From NCBI GenBank assembly GCA_049602155.1, contig JBMYRH010000023.1, positions 1-64,000 on the forward strand: a stretch of 64,000 nt of DNA. Direction: 5' to 3'. The position numbers and the translations under genes were made by a program. This document shows, piece after piece, positions 29,601-39,104 of the stretch (its first letter is position 1; every line of letters starts with the position of its first letter). The DNA comes from JBMYRH01 sp049602155. Its GTDB lineage: Bacteria; Myxococcota_A; UBA9042; PHBI01; JBMYRH01. The notes under the pieces were generated by a model. That model was not told the origin of the DNA and ran no database searches. It was given only the letters and a program-made list of their open reading frames with translations.

Positions 29601-32600
29601 TGACGATCCTGAACACGGTCCCGACCACGCCCCTCGTGGCGCTCTCGCCGCAGGCCGGTGGCGTGACGACGGTCCTCACCTGTGAGACGCAGGTCGAGGG
29701 CAGTGACGATGACCCGACTGATGTCCTCACGCACACCGTCAGCTGGCTCGTTAACGGCTATGAGAACCCCGATGTGCATGAACCGACCTTGAGCGGAGCC
29801 GATCTCGTGGCGGACGTCGCCGGGGCACCCGCGAAGGGTGGCGACAGCGTGATGTGTGTGGTCCGGGCCAGCGACGGAGAGGCCTCCAGTGCCCCTGGTG
29901 AGAGCAACGTCCTCACCCTTGAGAACACTGCGCCAGAGGGGGGCTCGGTCACGGTCGATCCGGCTGAGGCGACCGAGGAAGACACGCTGAGCTGCCTGGC
30001 GACAGGCGCGACGGACGCCGATGGGCAGCTCGTCGAGTGGAGCTATGTGTGGGTGGTCAACGGCGGCCAGGTCGAGGGCCAAACCGGGATGACGCTCGAC
30101 AGCAGCTTCTTTGGCTCGGGTGACGGCATCACCTGCATCGCGACGCCGACCGATGGCGAGACCAACGGCGACCCGGTCACCGCCGAGAACACGGTCTCGA
30201 TCTCGAACACATTGCCGACGCCTCCGACGCTGGCGCTCAACCCGGGCGAGGGCAAGGTCATCACCGAGTTCACCTGCGACCTCGTGACCCCTGGCGACGA
30301 TGTCGATGGGGATCTGCTCACTTATGAGAAGCGCTGGGTGGTCAACGGCTTCGTCAACGAACTCTGGCAAGAGCCGGCCAAGCCGATCAACTTGGTGAGC
30401 GACGCAGAGGGCAGCCCGGTCCGCGGCGGTGACACCTTTGCCTGCCAGGTCCGCGCCAATGATGGCTTGAGCTTCTCCGAGGTCGCGGTCACCGAGGTGA
30501 TCACGCTTCAGAACACCCCGCCCTCTGGGGGCGCGGTGTGGGTCTCTCCCCCAGAGGCGGCCGTGGGGGTCACGTTGACCTGCGAAGCGAGCGGGGCGAG
30601 TGACGCGGATGGCGATGACATCACGTGGACCTACGTGTGGTTCGCCGGTGACGTGGAGATCGAGGGGCAGACGGATGCCAGCCTGACGAGTGAGCACTTC
30701 GCGGCGGGCGACATCGTGCGCTGTGAGGCGATCGCCTCGGATGGTGAGGAGTCCGGTCCGATCCTCGAGAGCGAGAATGCGGTCCAGGTGGGCAACACAC
30801 TCCCGACCGCCCCCGAGGTCGTGTTGAGCCCCGAGGCGGGGACCGTCGAGACGGACTTCACGTGCTCGGTCACAGAGCCGTCCACGGACTCCGATGGTGA
30901 CGCGTTGACCTACATCACCCACTGGGTGGTCAACGGCTACGAGAACGTCTCCTTGGACGCCGCCACGACCACGCCCCAGAGCTTAGCGAGCGATGCGCTC
31001 GGGACGCCTGCGCGCGGCGGTGACACAATCTCGTGTCGCGTCCGCGCCAGTGACTCGGTCGGGCTCTCCGAGGCAGCCAACAGCGTCGAAGTGGTCCTCG
31101 CCAACACGCCGCCGTCGGGCGGTCAGGTGGTGATCATCCCCGAGACGGTCAAAGAGGGTGGACAGCTGAAGTGCAACGCTGAAGGGGCGCTCGACCTCGA
31201 CGGCGATGTCGTCACGTGGTCCTTCGAGTGGTTCGTCAATGACGCTTCTGTGCCCGATCAGACCGATGAGGTGTTGCTCAGCGAGCACTTCGATAAGCAC
31301 GACACCGTGACCTGTGAGGCGACGCCTTCCGACAGCGAAGAGGCAGGCGAGGGCACGCCAAGTGAGAACAGCGCGGCGGTCTTGAACACGCCCCCGTTGC
31401 TGACTGGGATCACCTTGTCGCCGTCCGAGACGAACCGACTGGGGACCTTCGACTGCACGGTCGATGGGTGGAGCGATGTCGACCCCGCCGACACGGGTGA
31501 AGGGGTGACCTATGGCTGGCTACAAGAGCTCGATGGTGAGCTCACGCCCATCGCCGGTGAGGACACTGCGACGCTGTCCGCTGAGGCGTTCTCTCCAGGA
31601 GACAAGGTGGCTTGCCGCGTCACGCCCTTCGACGATGATGAGCCCGGTGTGGCGTTGACGAGCGAGCTCGGCGCGGTCGTCAATTCGTTGCCGACGCTGA
31701 CCCAGGTCGCGCTGTCGCCCGGCTTTGCGTTCTCTGACAGCGTCATGAACTGCACGCCCATCGACGGGGACGACATCGACGGCGACACGATCACGTACAG
31801 CTATCTGTGGCTCCTCAACGATGTGGAGCTCCCTGACGCGACGGAGGCGACGCTCGCTGGGGTCTTCGACAAAGACGACACCCTGCGCTGCGTGGTGACA
31901 CCTCATGACGGGGTCGGCGCTGGGCTCTCCGCGCCCTCGAATGATGTCACGGTTAAGAACACCCTGCCCTCGTTGTCCAGCGCGACCGTGAGCCCCACGG
32001 CGGCCCGCCTGTGTGAGAGCTTCACGTGCTCGGTCGGGGACGTGAGCGACCCTGACCCTTCGGACCAGGGGAGCGTGTCGTTCTTCTACCGCTGGACTGT
32101 CGCGGGCGCGCCGATGAGCGTGACGACCCCGACCCTGACGTTGGATGATGCCGTCCCCGGTGATCAAGTCAGGTGCCATGTCTCGCCCTGGGACGGTGCC
32201 CTTCAGGGCAACTTGCAGCCACAGACTGGTGAGGAGGTGACCTCCAACCCGGGGACCTACGTGAACCCGGCTCCGACGCTGAGTAGCGTGACGGTGACCC
32301 CGGACACGGCGACGCGCGGCGACACGCTGACCTGTGAGCACTCTGGCTACAACGACGACTGCAATGTGCCCGGGATCTTCACGGTCACGTGGCTCACCAT
32401 CGACACGACGACGCTCGAGGAGACTCAACTCGGCGAGACGAGTGACACTTTGGACACGACGCAGGTCACGCCCGGCCTCGACGTGCGGTGCATCGTGAAT
32501 GCGTCAGATGGTTATGCGGACCTCAGCGTGCCCTCCTCCAACGGAGTGGTCCTTGAGAATGCGCCGCCGGTCGCCGGCTCGGTGAATCTGGAGGCGCCCG

Positions 32601-35600
32601 ATGGCGCCGATGGCGACGTCATCTGCAACGTCGTCGTCGAGGCCTCTGACCAAGAGCCGCTGACGAAGACGTTCCTCTGGCGCATCGGCAGCGGCGCGGA
32701 GTTCGAGGGCAGCGTCTTTTTGGCCAACAGTGAGGTCGATCACTGCGATCGTATCCGCTGCAGACTTCAAGTCAGTGACGGTGACCTCACGGCCACGACC
32801 GCGACCAGCGAGCTCATCATGCCCTTGGGCTCTGGGTCGGACTGTGACGACGGCAACGTCTGCACGAGCCCGAGCTGTGGCGACAATGGTGGCTGTGTAC
32901 AGTCCCATGCTGATGGCTTCTGTGATGACGGCGTGGCGTGCACGCAAGAGGACACGTGCTTGAACAAGGAGTGCGTCGGCGAGCCTTACAGCTGTGATGA
33001 CGAAGAAGTCTGCACCGATGACGTGTGCAATGGTGATGGCTCTTGCTCACACCCCGATAACACCGCTCCCTGCGATGACCTGACGGCGTGCACGATCGGC
33101 GACACTTGCTCTGGCGGTCTCTGCCAAGGCACCAGCGTGGACTGCTCGATTTACAACACAGGCTGCTTCGCTGGCGTCTGCGCCGGGCCCTGCAATGAGG
33201 GAGATGATTGCGCATGCATCGGTGACTCTTGCGCGGCGTGTGTCTTGGAGCCGGTCGCAGGGCAGTCCTGTGATGATGGTGACGCGTGTACGCTCAATGA
33301 CGTGTGCTCGGAGACGGGGAGCTGCGCCGGCGAGTGGGACAAGTTTGGCTGCGGGTGTACCGATGACGCCAAGTGCGAGGCTGACCCCGAGTATAACGAT
33401 GCGTGTCACGTGGGTCGCTGCGATCTCGACATCTTCAAGTGCTACGCCGAGCAGCAAGCCGACGGCTATGCATGCGATGACGCTGACCTGTGCACGCACA
33501 CCGACGAGTGCGTCGCGGGTGTGTGCACCTCCACGCCCTACGACTGCGACGACACCAACCTGTGCACCGATGACAGCTGCAACGGCGACGGGACGTGCAC
33601 CAACGATGCGAACACGTTGGCCTGCGATGATGGCGACGCCTGCACGACGGATGACACCTGCCACAGCAAGGCGTGCGTCGGTGGCGTACCCCCGACCTGC
33701 GATGATGACGCGTATTGCAACGGGCTTGAGACGTGTGACTCGGCTGTGGGCTGCGTAGATGGGACGGCGCCAGTGCTCGATGACGGGGTCGCCTGCACGG
33801 TCGACACCTGTGACGAGGTCAGCAACACGGTCGTTCACACGCCCACTGATAGCCTCTGTGATACGGGGACAGTCTGCGTGGCCGACACGTGCGATGCGAC
33901 CCTTGGATGCCAGTCTGAAGCGCTGAGCAATTGCTGCGGTAACGGCATCGTCGAGGATGGCGAGATCTGTGACGACGGTAACGCGACAGGGGGTGACGGT
34001 TGTTCGGCAACATGCACCTGTGAGTGCGGCGCAATTGAGCAGTCCCTCTGCGTGGAGTCCTCCGGGCCACCGCCGGTCGATCCGAATGCTCAGACGACGA
34101 TCTTGGGTGCCTTTGGTACGCCGCCTTACCCGGCCGGGTTAAGCGCGGTCGTGGGGGACGTGGACGGCGATGGCGATCCCGACTTGATCATCGGCTATGA
34201 GACCGGGGCGACGATGCTCTACAAGTCTAACGGCGCCGGCGGGTTTGAGTTTGGCCAGGCGCTCCCGAGGCCCTCGGGTAACACCTCCCCGACGACGGCG
34301 CTGGTCTTGGGCGACACGGATAACGACGGGGACCTCGATCTCGTCATTGGCTACAACGGTGCGCATGACCGCTTGGTCCTCAATGATGGCTCTGCCAACC
34401 CCTTCATTAGCGACTCCGGTGCGATCATCGACAGCGGAGACTTGAAGACCACCTCCATCGACATCGGCGACATCGAGCCCGATGGAGACTTGGACTTGGT
34501 CGTGGGCCACACCGGGGCGCACAACCATTACGTCCGGAACTTTGGCGGGACCTTCGTCGCGGGCGGGGTGTTCTCGGTCTCCGAGGAGGACACCCGGGAC
34601 GTCGCGTTCATCGACGCGGATGGCAACGGCCAGCTGGACATCGCGGTGGCGAACTATGGTGCCGTGAACAAGGTCTACAGCTACGTCAACGTGACCTTCC
34701 CCTACTACGCTTCGGCGAATTATGACCTGGGCTCGGTCGCGCTGAAGCCCGTTGAAGACACCCTCGCGCTCCTCGTCGGTGACTTCAATCAGGACGGCTA
34801 CATGGACCTGGCCGTCGGCAATGACGTGGGCCACCCCGACAGGGTCTACACCAACTTAGCGCACATCGCGTCCTTCCCCTCTTTGGCCAATTCACCTGGC
34901 CTCGAGATGGGCGTGGCGTCGACGCAGACCACGTCGCTCTCCCTCGCCGATTACGACGGTAACGGCGCGATGGACATCGTCAGATCCCGCAATGGCGCCA
35001 ACGACGTGATCTTCAATAATGGCGGCGACTATCCGTACTACACGTCCCCAGGGATCACCCTCGACCCGCCCGACTACGCCTATGACACGCGGATCATCGT
35101 CGGCGGTGACTTTGACGCTGACGGGGCCAATGATGCTGTGATCGTGAACGCTGGCGCGCCGACCCTCGTAGGGCGCTTTGATTACGCGGCGCCGCTCGTC
35201 GGCGTGATCGCCAAGAGCCTCTCCGACGATCTGCTCACGACGCGCGCCATTGCGCTGGGTGATGTCAGCCAGAGTGGCTCCTTGGATGTCATCCTTGCCC
35301 AGGACTCGGGTGAGCTTCATCTGATCCCCAATAACCGCACCAGCGCGCCCTTCCTCGGGCTCCCTGCGGTGGTCGTTGGCGGCGACGATGAGGCGCCGAT
35401 GACGGTGTCCATCGCCGACATCGATAAGGATGGCTGGAACGACCTCGTGGTCGGCAACTCGGGCAAAGTGAACCGCCTCTACCTGAACAGCAAGACCTTC
35501 CCGGACTACTACCCGAGCGCCTCTCGGATCGATCTGGGGACCGCGGCTGATACGACGACAGGCAGCGTCGTGGCGGACTTTGATAATGACGGGGACCTGG

Positions 35601-38600
35601 ACATCGCGGTCGTCAACGACCTCGCCCCCAATAAGCTCTACATGAACGACCTCGCCGCTGATGAGCCCTTCGCCGCCGGCGCGGTTGAGATCACCACGGA
35701 CGCTGACGCCTCCTATGACGTCGCTGCGGCCGACTTCAACGCGGATGGGCTCATCGATCTGGTCATCGCCAACGCGGATGGGCCCGCGCAGGTCGTGCTC
35801 AATGTCGGCGGCGCCGCACCCTTTGGGGACGCGAGCGCGTCGCCCTTGAATCAGAGCGATGGCGCGACCTCCTCAGTCGCCGTCGGTGACGTGGATGGTG
35901 ATGGCGACATCGACATCGTCTGCGGTCAGTTTGGTGGGGCTCAGCAGCTCTTCCTCAACGGTGGACCATCGTCCGTCTTTGACGGTGTGAACCCCACGGC
36001 CATCGGCAGCGCAGCGGATGCGACGATGAGCGTGGCGCTGAGTGACGTTGATAAAGACGGTGACCTGGATGTACTCGTCGGCAACTCGGATGGCGCCAAC
36101 CGCGTCTACCTGAACAACGGAACCAGCGACCCCTTCGCGGGGGCCGCTGGCAAGGACATCACGGCCGATGGTGAGAGCACCGTCGGCATCGTGGTGGGCC
36201 GAATCGATCCCGACGCCAAGCCTGACCTGATCGCCGCGAACGAAGACGGTGCGACGAAGCTGTATCGCAACCTGTGGATCGTCGGTGACGGCCCGACCGA
36301 GATGTGCGTCGCCGAGTGCCCAGCGATCATCTTGGCCTGTGATGATGGGCTTTACTGCAACGGTGAGGAGAGCTGCCTGAGTGACCACAGCTGTGTGGAC
36401 GGCACTGCGCCGACGGACTCGGACGGTATCGACTGCACTGTTGACCAGTGCGATGAAGCGCTAGACACCTTCGTGTTCGTGCCGGACGACGGCTTCTGCA
36501 CAACGGACAACCTCTGCATGGAGTCGATCTGCAGCACGAACCTAGGCGGCTGCGTCGAGCAGGCGGTGACCCCGTGCTGCGGTGATGGCAACCTCGACGA
36601 CAATGAAGACTGCGATGATGAGAACATCGACACAGGTGATGGTTGTGGCGCCGATTGTCGCTGCGAGTGTGAGATCACAGGGCCCTTTGCCTGCATGGCT
36701 GGGGACACGGTTGAGCCCTTTATCTCGGCGGTCAGCGAGCAAGTCGCGGACACTGGTGCAGACGTCGCCGATGTGGTGGTCGGGGATGTCGATGGCGATG
36801 GCGACATGGACACGATCGTGGCCACCGCCTCGACCAACCTCCTCTACGTGAACACAGGGGCATCTCCGCACTATGCGGATGAGTCTCCGGTCGCGATCGG
36901 CACCGAGAGCGCTGAGACGCGGGCGCTCGCGCTCGCAGACTTTGATGGCGACGGAGATCTCGACTTGGTCGCCGGCAACTTCGATGGCCCCACGCGCTAC
37001 TACGCCAACGACGGTTCTGCGACGCCGTTCGACACCCAGGCACCTCATGACATCGAGGTGGGCAAGACCGAGGCGTTGGCGGTCGCGGACGTGAACGGTG
37101 ATGGGCGCCTTGACCTGATCATTGGCAACCAGAACGAGAGGGACAGGGTCCACCTCAACACGGGTCAGAGCCCGCCCTTCACTGCGGACACGGGTCAGGA
37201 CATGAGCGCGAGCGCGCTCTACACGACTGCCCTCGCTGTGGGTGATGTGGATAACGATGGTGACGTCGATGTGGTCGCGGGCCACTTGGGTCAGAACCGC
37301 CTCTACCTCAACGGTGGCGGTGACTCTGGGCTCGTGAGTCAGCCCGGCGTAGCGTTCGAGGATGACTATGCGCACACCATCGCCCTCGAGCTCGTCGACG
37401 CGGATAAGGATGGCGACCTCGACCTGCTCATCGCGAATGAGGGGGCGCCGCTCTATTATTGGGATAATGCGGCGACCTCACCGCCCTACAACGACTCTGG
37501 GGTGACCGAGCTCTTCAACCCGGCTAACAACATCTCGGGCCTCGCGGTCGCGGACTTCGATGGGGATGGCTCGAGTGACTTCGCGCTGAGCTTCTTCGAG
37601 AGCCGCCCGTACATGTATTACGGTGACGGGAGCGCGACGCCCTTTGTCGACGCCGAGTCCGATGAGATCGGGACCATCGCACCTCAGGCGACTGCGCTAC
37701 GCAGCGCTGATATGAACGGTGACGGGGCGCCAGATCTGGCAATGGCGAGCTCGAACGCGCCGTTGACCATCTTCTACAACACGGGCGCCAGGAGCTACGG
37801 CGGCAATGTCGAGGCCGAGGTGGCGTCGACCTCTGGAGACACCCGCGCCATTGCGAGCGGCGACATGGACCGAGATGGCGACATCGATCTCGTCATCGGG
37901 TACCGCAACTCCCCCAACACCATGGTGAGTAACAATGACTCGGTGTCGCCCTTTACGAGCGCCTCGCCGAGCGAGATCACCAGTGACAGTCATGACACGC
38001 GCGCCATCGCCGTCGGTGACCTGAACGGCGATGGGTGGCTTGATGTGGTCTCGGGTAACCGCAACCAGGTCAACCGGCTGTACCTGAGCAACGGGACCTC
38101 CTCACCATTTGACGGCGTGACTGGGAGCGACATCACCGCGGACGCGGATGACACCCGCGGCCTCGCCCTCGGTGATATCGATGGCGATGGTGACCTCGAC
38201 CTCTTTGTCGGCAATCACGGTGTTCCTGACCGGATCGTGCTGAACAACGGCACCCTCGATCCCTTCGCCGGGGCCTCATCGACCGCGCTCGGCGACGGAG
38301 AGATCGACACGTGGGCGGCGGCCATCGTGGACCTCAACGGTGATGGGCATGCTGACATCGCCTCCGCCAACCATGGGGGCGTCAACGTCTATTACAAGGG
38401 CGCTGGGGATGGGACCTTCACGGCGCATGATCTCGGCACAGACGATGAGCCCTCGGCGGCCATCGCCGTGGGCGACATCAACGGTGACGGCGCCCTCGAC
38501 GTCGTCATCGGCAACCAGAACAAGGTGAACCGCGTCTACGTTAACGACGTCAGCACCTTGCCCTTCCAGGCCATCTCCGGTCGCTCGATCACCTCGGACG

Positions 38601-39100
38601 TCCACAGTACCCGTGGGATTGCCGTGGGGGACCTCGATATGGATGGGGACCTGGATGTCTTCGCGGCGAACACCAATCAGCCGCTGAGGGTGTACCTCAA
38701 TGACGGCACAATTATGGCCTTCGATGACAACGCTGAGGGCGCCAACATCTTCGATATCGAGCTGACCGCGTACGGCGTCGTCATGGACCAGCTGGATCGT
38801 GATGGCCGGTTGGATGTGGCGGTCGCGAACAAGGACGGGCTCAGCTACTGGCTGGCGAACCACGCGATCTTGGGCGAGACCTTCCCCGACGGGTGTGGGG
38901 GCCTCTGTTTGCCTCAGGCGCTTACTTGTGAGGACAACAACACCTGCACCTCTAACCGATGCACGGTCGGTGCGGGCTGCGACTTCCAGGATGTGGTGCC
39001 CAACTGCTGTGGTAACGGCATCCAGGAGAGCGGTGAGGCCTGCGATGATGGCAACCAGAACGACGGTGACACCTGCAACAGCAGCTGCTCGGGGGCGTGA
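26624..39100 (+). CDS. 4,158-residue lipoprotein: Ig-like supermodules, Cys-rich repeats and FG-GAP propellers
   Basis: The start ATG 26624 has AGGGGG 7 nt upstream. The lipobox is LVAACGG. After a low-complexity Asp/Thr linker come Ig/PKD-like domains (about 115-2075): early single domains, six two-domain supermodules of about 198 residues (27838-31390), and five further single domains. Each has a TC...DxDGD...(T/S)W...C pattern implying one disulfide per domain. A Cys-rich block (about 2075-2490) ends in the Myxococcus repeat CGNGIVEDGEICDDGN. Two blocks of about 13 FG-GAP/VCBS blades (34140-36290 and 36750-38870), with DxDGDGDxD calcium loops, are separated by a second Cys block and followed by a third ending in CGNGIQESGEACDDGN. 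It should be an extended stalk bearing integrin-like propellers, probably for adhesion. Confidence 0.9.
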   Translation: MSRLTIAITGLSLLVAACGGETGGEPTEPSGVCSADSDCAADQVCESGACVDAADEPGGDGADGGGTDGGATESDTVTQTKPDTTSVEDTATPDDVTTPDDVADDAQGTGPDAIPQDAAPTASISAPQDDAEFSYGAAVALTAAVSDDLDAPESLTATWTSDLQGDLGASEIASDGATTLTVEDLLPGSHLVTLSVTDSADQVGTDTVSFLVNTAPGAPEVSIGPASPTTLDDLVVSIDVPALDLDRDASQITYLITWMKDGEPVEGLEGETVAASETSRDQLWLAVVTPFDGLNEGAPATAEVTIQNAAPTCSGADLTPIEGDTTTVFTCGCLERADADDDAPVDTCVFTSVDGTIDEVVDAEEGLCQLDPALTVKGMTLQCDYQASDGDADAEAVTSEAAMVVNAAPLAPTVSIDPGEGTVKTAYTCLIVDFSEDADGDVLSYATQWYVNGYPSDGATASLIVADALVSDIDGTPARGGDSLRCEIVADDGEAYSVTGVSQEIVLQNSAPAGGQVVVTPGEATETTSLTCDVSGGGDADGDEVTWALIWYVDDVATEGLEDGTLSGDAFNKHQVVRCSATPSDGTLTGDTVDSSNSVTVANTPPPTPNVVMTPESAGVANTLLCDVTEGGADVDGDEVTYEVTWVVNGFVNAVTDQMSAVAGALMSDAEGTLATGGDSVWCQARAFDGEAYSEALASEQVVLDNSAPTGGAVVVSPAEATVGNDLTCEASEATDADGDDIIWTYAWFIGDEVIVGQTEAVLAAGQLVKGQSVTCAAAPGDGQDSGDVVVSANTVVIANSPPAQPMIQVSPPAGAVTQFYTCSLMGPSDDLDGDDVDYTATWLVNGYENSGILGAPVAAAELVVDAQGTLASGGDALVCRVIAHDGTDPSTAAESSPIVFGNASPMGGEVTLTPLEAREDDELSCEASGAVDPDGQEVFWLYSWTKNEALIEGVTTATLDGNHFDKGDSIGCQATPTDGQAEGAPVESDLVVTILNTVPTTPLVALSPQAGGVTTVLTCETQVEGSDDDPTDVLTHTVSWLVNGYENPDVHEPTLSGADLVADVAGAPAKGGDSVMCVVRASDGEASSAPGESNVLTLENTAPEGGSVTVDPAEATEEDTLSCLATGATDADGQLVEWSYVWVVNGGQVEGQTGMTLDSSFFGSGDGITCIATPTDGETNGDPVTAENTVSISNTLPTPPTLALNPGEGKVITEFTCDLVTPGDDVDGDLLTYEKRWVVNGFVNELWQEPAKPINLVSDAEGSPVRGGDTFACQVRANDGLSFSEVAVTEVITLQNTPPSGGAVWVSPPEAAVGVTLTCEASGASDADGDDITWTYVWFAGDVEIEGQTDASLTSEHFAAGDIVRCEAIASDGEESGPILESENAVQVGNTLPTAPEVVLSPEAGTVETDFTCSVTEPSTDSDGDALTYITHWVVNGYENVSLDAATTTPQSLASDALGTPARGGDTISCRVRASDSVGLSEAANSVEVVLANTPPSGGQVVIIPETVKEGGQLKCNAEGALDLDGDVVTWSFEWFVNDASVPDQTDEVLLSEHFDKHDTVTCEATPSDSEEAGEGTPSENSAAVLNTPPLLTGITLSPSETNRLGTFDCTVDGWSDVDPADTGEGVTYGWLQELDGELTPIAGEDTATLSAEAFSPGDKVACRVTPFDDDEPGVALTSELGAVVNSLPTLTQVALSPGFAFSDSVMNCTPIDGDDIDGDTITYSYLWLLNDVELPDATEATLAGVFDKDDTLRCVVTPHDGVGAGLSAPSNDVTVKNTLPSLSSATVSPTAARLCESFTCSVGDVSDPDPSDQGSVSFFYRWTVAGAPMSVTTPTLTLDDAVPGDQVRCHVSPWDGALQGNLQPQTGEEVTSNPGTYVNPAPTLSSVTVTPDTATRGDTLTCEHSGYNDDCNVPGIFTVTWLTIDTTTLEETQLGETSDTLDTTQVTPGLDVRCIVNASDGYADLSVPSSNGVVLENAPPVAGSVNLEAPDGADGDVICNVVVEASDQEPLTKTFLWRIGSGAEFEGSVFLANSEVDHCDRIRCRLQVSDGDLTATTATSELIMPLGSGSDCDDGNVCTSPSCGDNGGCVQSHADGFCDDGVACTQEDTCLNKECVGEPYSCDDEEVCTDDVCNGDGSCSHPDNTAPCDDLTACTIGDTCSGGLCQGTSVDCSIYNTGCFAGVCAGPCNEGDDCACIGDSCAACVLEPVAGQSCDDGDACTLNDVCSETGSCAGEWDKFGCGCTDDAKCEADPEYNDACHVGRCDLDIFKCYAEQQADGYACDDADLCTHTDECVAGVCTSTPYDCDDTNLCTDDSCNGDGTCTNDANTLACDDGDACTTDDTCHSKACVGGVPPTCDDDAYCNGLETCDSAVGCVDGTAPVLDDGVACTVDTCDEVSNTVVHTPTDSLCDTGTVCVADTCDATLGCQSEALSNCCGNGIVEDGEICDDGNATGGDGCSATCTCECGAIEQSLCVESSGPPPVDPNAQTTILGAFGTPPYPAGLSAVVGDVDGDGDPDLIIGYETGATMLYKSNGAGGFEFGQALPRPSGNTSPTTALVLGDTDNDGDLDLVIGYNGAHDRLVLNDGSANPFISDSGAIIDSGDLKTTSIDIGDIEPDGDLDLVVGHTGAHNHYVRNFGGTFVAGGVFSVSEEDTRDVAFIDADGNGQLDIAVANYGAVNKVYSYVNVTFPYYASANYDLGSVALKPVEDTLALLVGDFNQDGYMDLAVGNDVGHPDRVYTNLAHIASFPSLANSPGLEMGVASTQTTSLSLADYDGNGAMDIVRSRNGANDVIFNNGGDYPYYTSPGITLDPPDYAYDTRIIVGGDFDADGANDAVIVNAGAPTLVGRFDYAAPLVGVIAKSLSDDLLTTRAIALGDVSQSGSLDVILAQDSGELHLIPNNRTSAPFLGLPAVVVGGDDEAPMTVSIADIDKDGWNDLVVGNSGKVNRLYLNSKTFPDYYPSASRIDLGTAADTTTGSVVADFDNDGDLDIAVVNDLAPNKLYMNDLAADEPFAAGAVEITTDADASYDVAAADFNADGLIDLVIANADGPAQVVLNVGGAAPFGDASASPLNQSDGATSSVAVGDVDGDGDIDIVCGQFGGAQQLFLNGGPSSVFDGVNPTAIGSAADATMSVALSDVDKDGDLDVLVGNSDGANRVYLNNGTSDPFAGAAGKDITADGESTVGIVVGRIDPDAKPDLIAANEDGATKLYRNLWIVGDGPTEMCVAECPAIILACDDGLYCNGEESCLSDHSCVDGTAPTDSDGIDCTVDQCDEALDTFVFVPDDGFCTTDNLCMESICSTNLGGCVEQAVTPCCGDGNLDDNEDCDDENIDTGDGCGADCRCECEITGPFACMAGDTVEPFISAVSEQVADTGADVADVVVGDVDGDGDMDTIVATASTNLLYVNTGASPHYADESPVAIGTESAETRALALADFDGDGDLDLVAGNFDGPTRYYANDGSATPFDTQAPHDIEVGKTEALAVADVNGDGRLDLIIGNQNERDRVHLNTGQSPPFTADTGQDMSASALYTTALAVGDVDNDGDVDVVAGHLGQNRLYLNGGGDSGLVSQPGVAFEDDYAHTIALELVDADKDGDLDLLIANEGAPLYYWDNAATSPPYNDSGVTELFNPANNISGLAVADFDGDGSSDFALSFFESRPYMYYGDGSATPFVDAESDEIGTIAPQATALRSADMNGDGAPDLAMASSNAPLTIFYNTGARSYGGNVEAEVASTSGDTRAIASGDMDRDGDIDLVIGYRNSPNTMVSNNDSVSPFTSASPSEITSDSHDTRAIAVGDLNGDGWLDVVSGNRNQVNRLYLSNGTSSPFDGVTGSDITADADDTRGLALGDIDGDGDLDLFVGNHGVPDRIVLNNGTLDPFAGASSTALGDGEIDTWAAAIVDLNGDGHADIASANHGGVNVYYKGAGDGTFTAHDLGTDDEPSAAIAVGDINGDGALDVVIGNQNKVNRVYVNDVSTLPFQAISGRSITSDVHSTRGIAVGDLDMDGDLDVFAANTNQPLRVYLNDGTIMAFDDNAEGANIFDIELTAYGVVMDQLDRDGRLDVAVANKDGLSYWLANHAILGETFPDGCGGLCLPQALTCEDNNTCTSNRCTVGAGCDFQDVVPNCCGNGIQESGEACDDGNQNDGDTCNSSCSGA
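27838..31390 (+). repeat. Six tandem two-domain Ig-like supermodules
   Basis: Units begin near 27838, 28432, 29020, 29615, 30205 and 30800, about 590 bp apart. The first half of each has a WxVNGxxN and a GGDxxxCxxRAxDG motif. The second half has PxGGxVxxxPxEA, (D/G)ADGDxxxWxYxW and VxCxATPxDG. Motif spacing is nearly constant, showing expansion by whole-unit duplication. Confidence 0.8.
34140..36290 (+). repeat. FG-GAP/VCBS blade block 1
   Basis: About thirteen units of roughly 55 codons with a GDVDGDGDxDLxxG...LYxNxG pattern and DxDxDGxxD calcium-type loops. It probably folds into one or two seven-bladed propellers. Confidence 0.75.
36750..38870 (+). repeat. FG-GAP/VCBS blade block 2
   Basis: A second block of about thirteen blades with the same pattern as block 1, starting after the Cys-rich separator and ending before the C-terminal CGNG repeat. 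Confidence 0.75.
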
Positions 39101-39104
39101 GTTC

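Noticed and set aside
29096..30922. 608-residue ORF on the minus strand opposite the Ig supermodules
   Set aside because: It mirrors the repeats of the plus gene in a matched codon phase, has an Arg/Asp/Gly-rich composition without domains, and its codon use follows the opposite gene.
38799..39104. N-terminal extension of the thioesterase ORF
   Set aside because: The extra 102 codons overlap the end of the giant gene in another frame; the ATG at 39105 gives the normal length.
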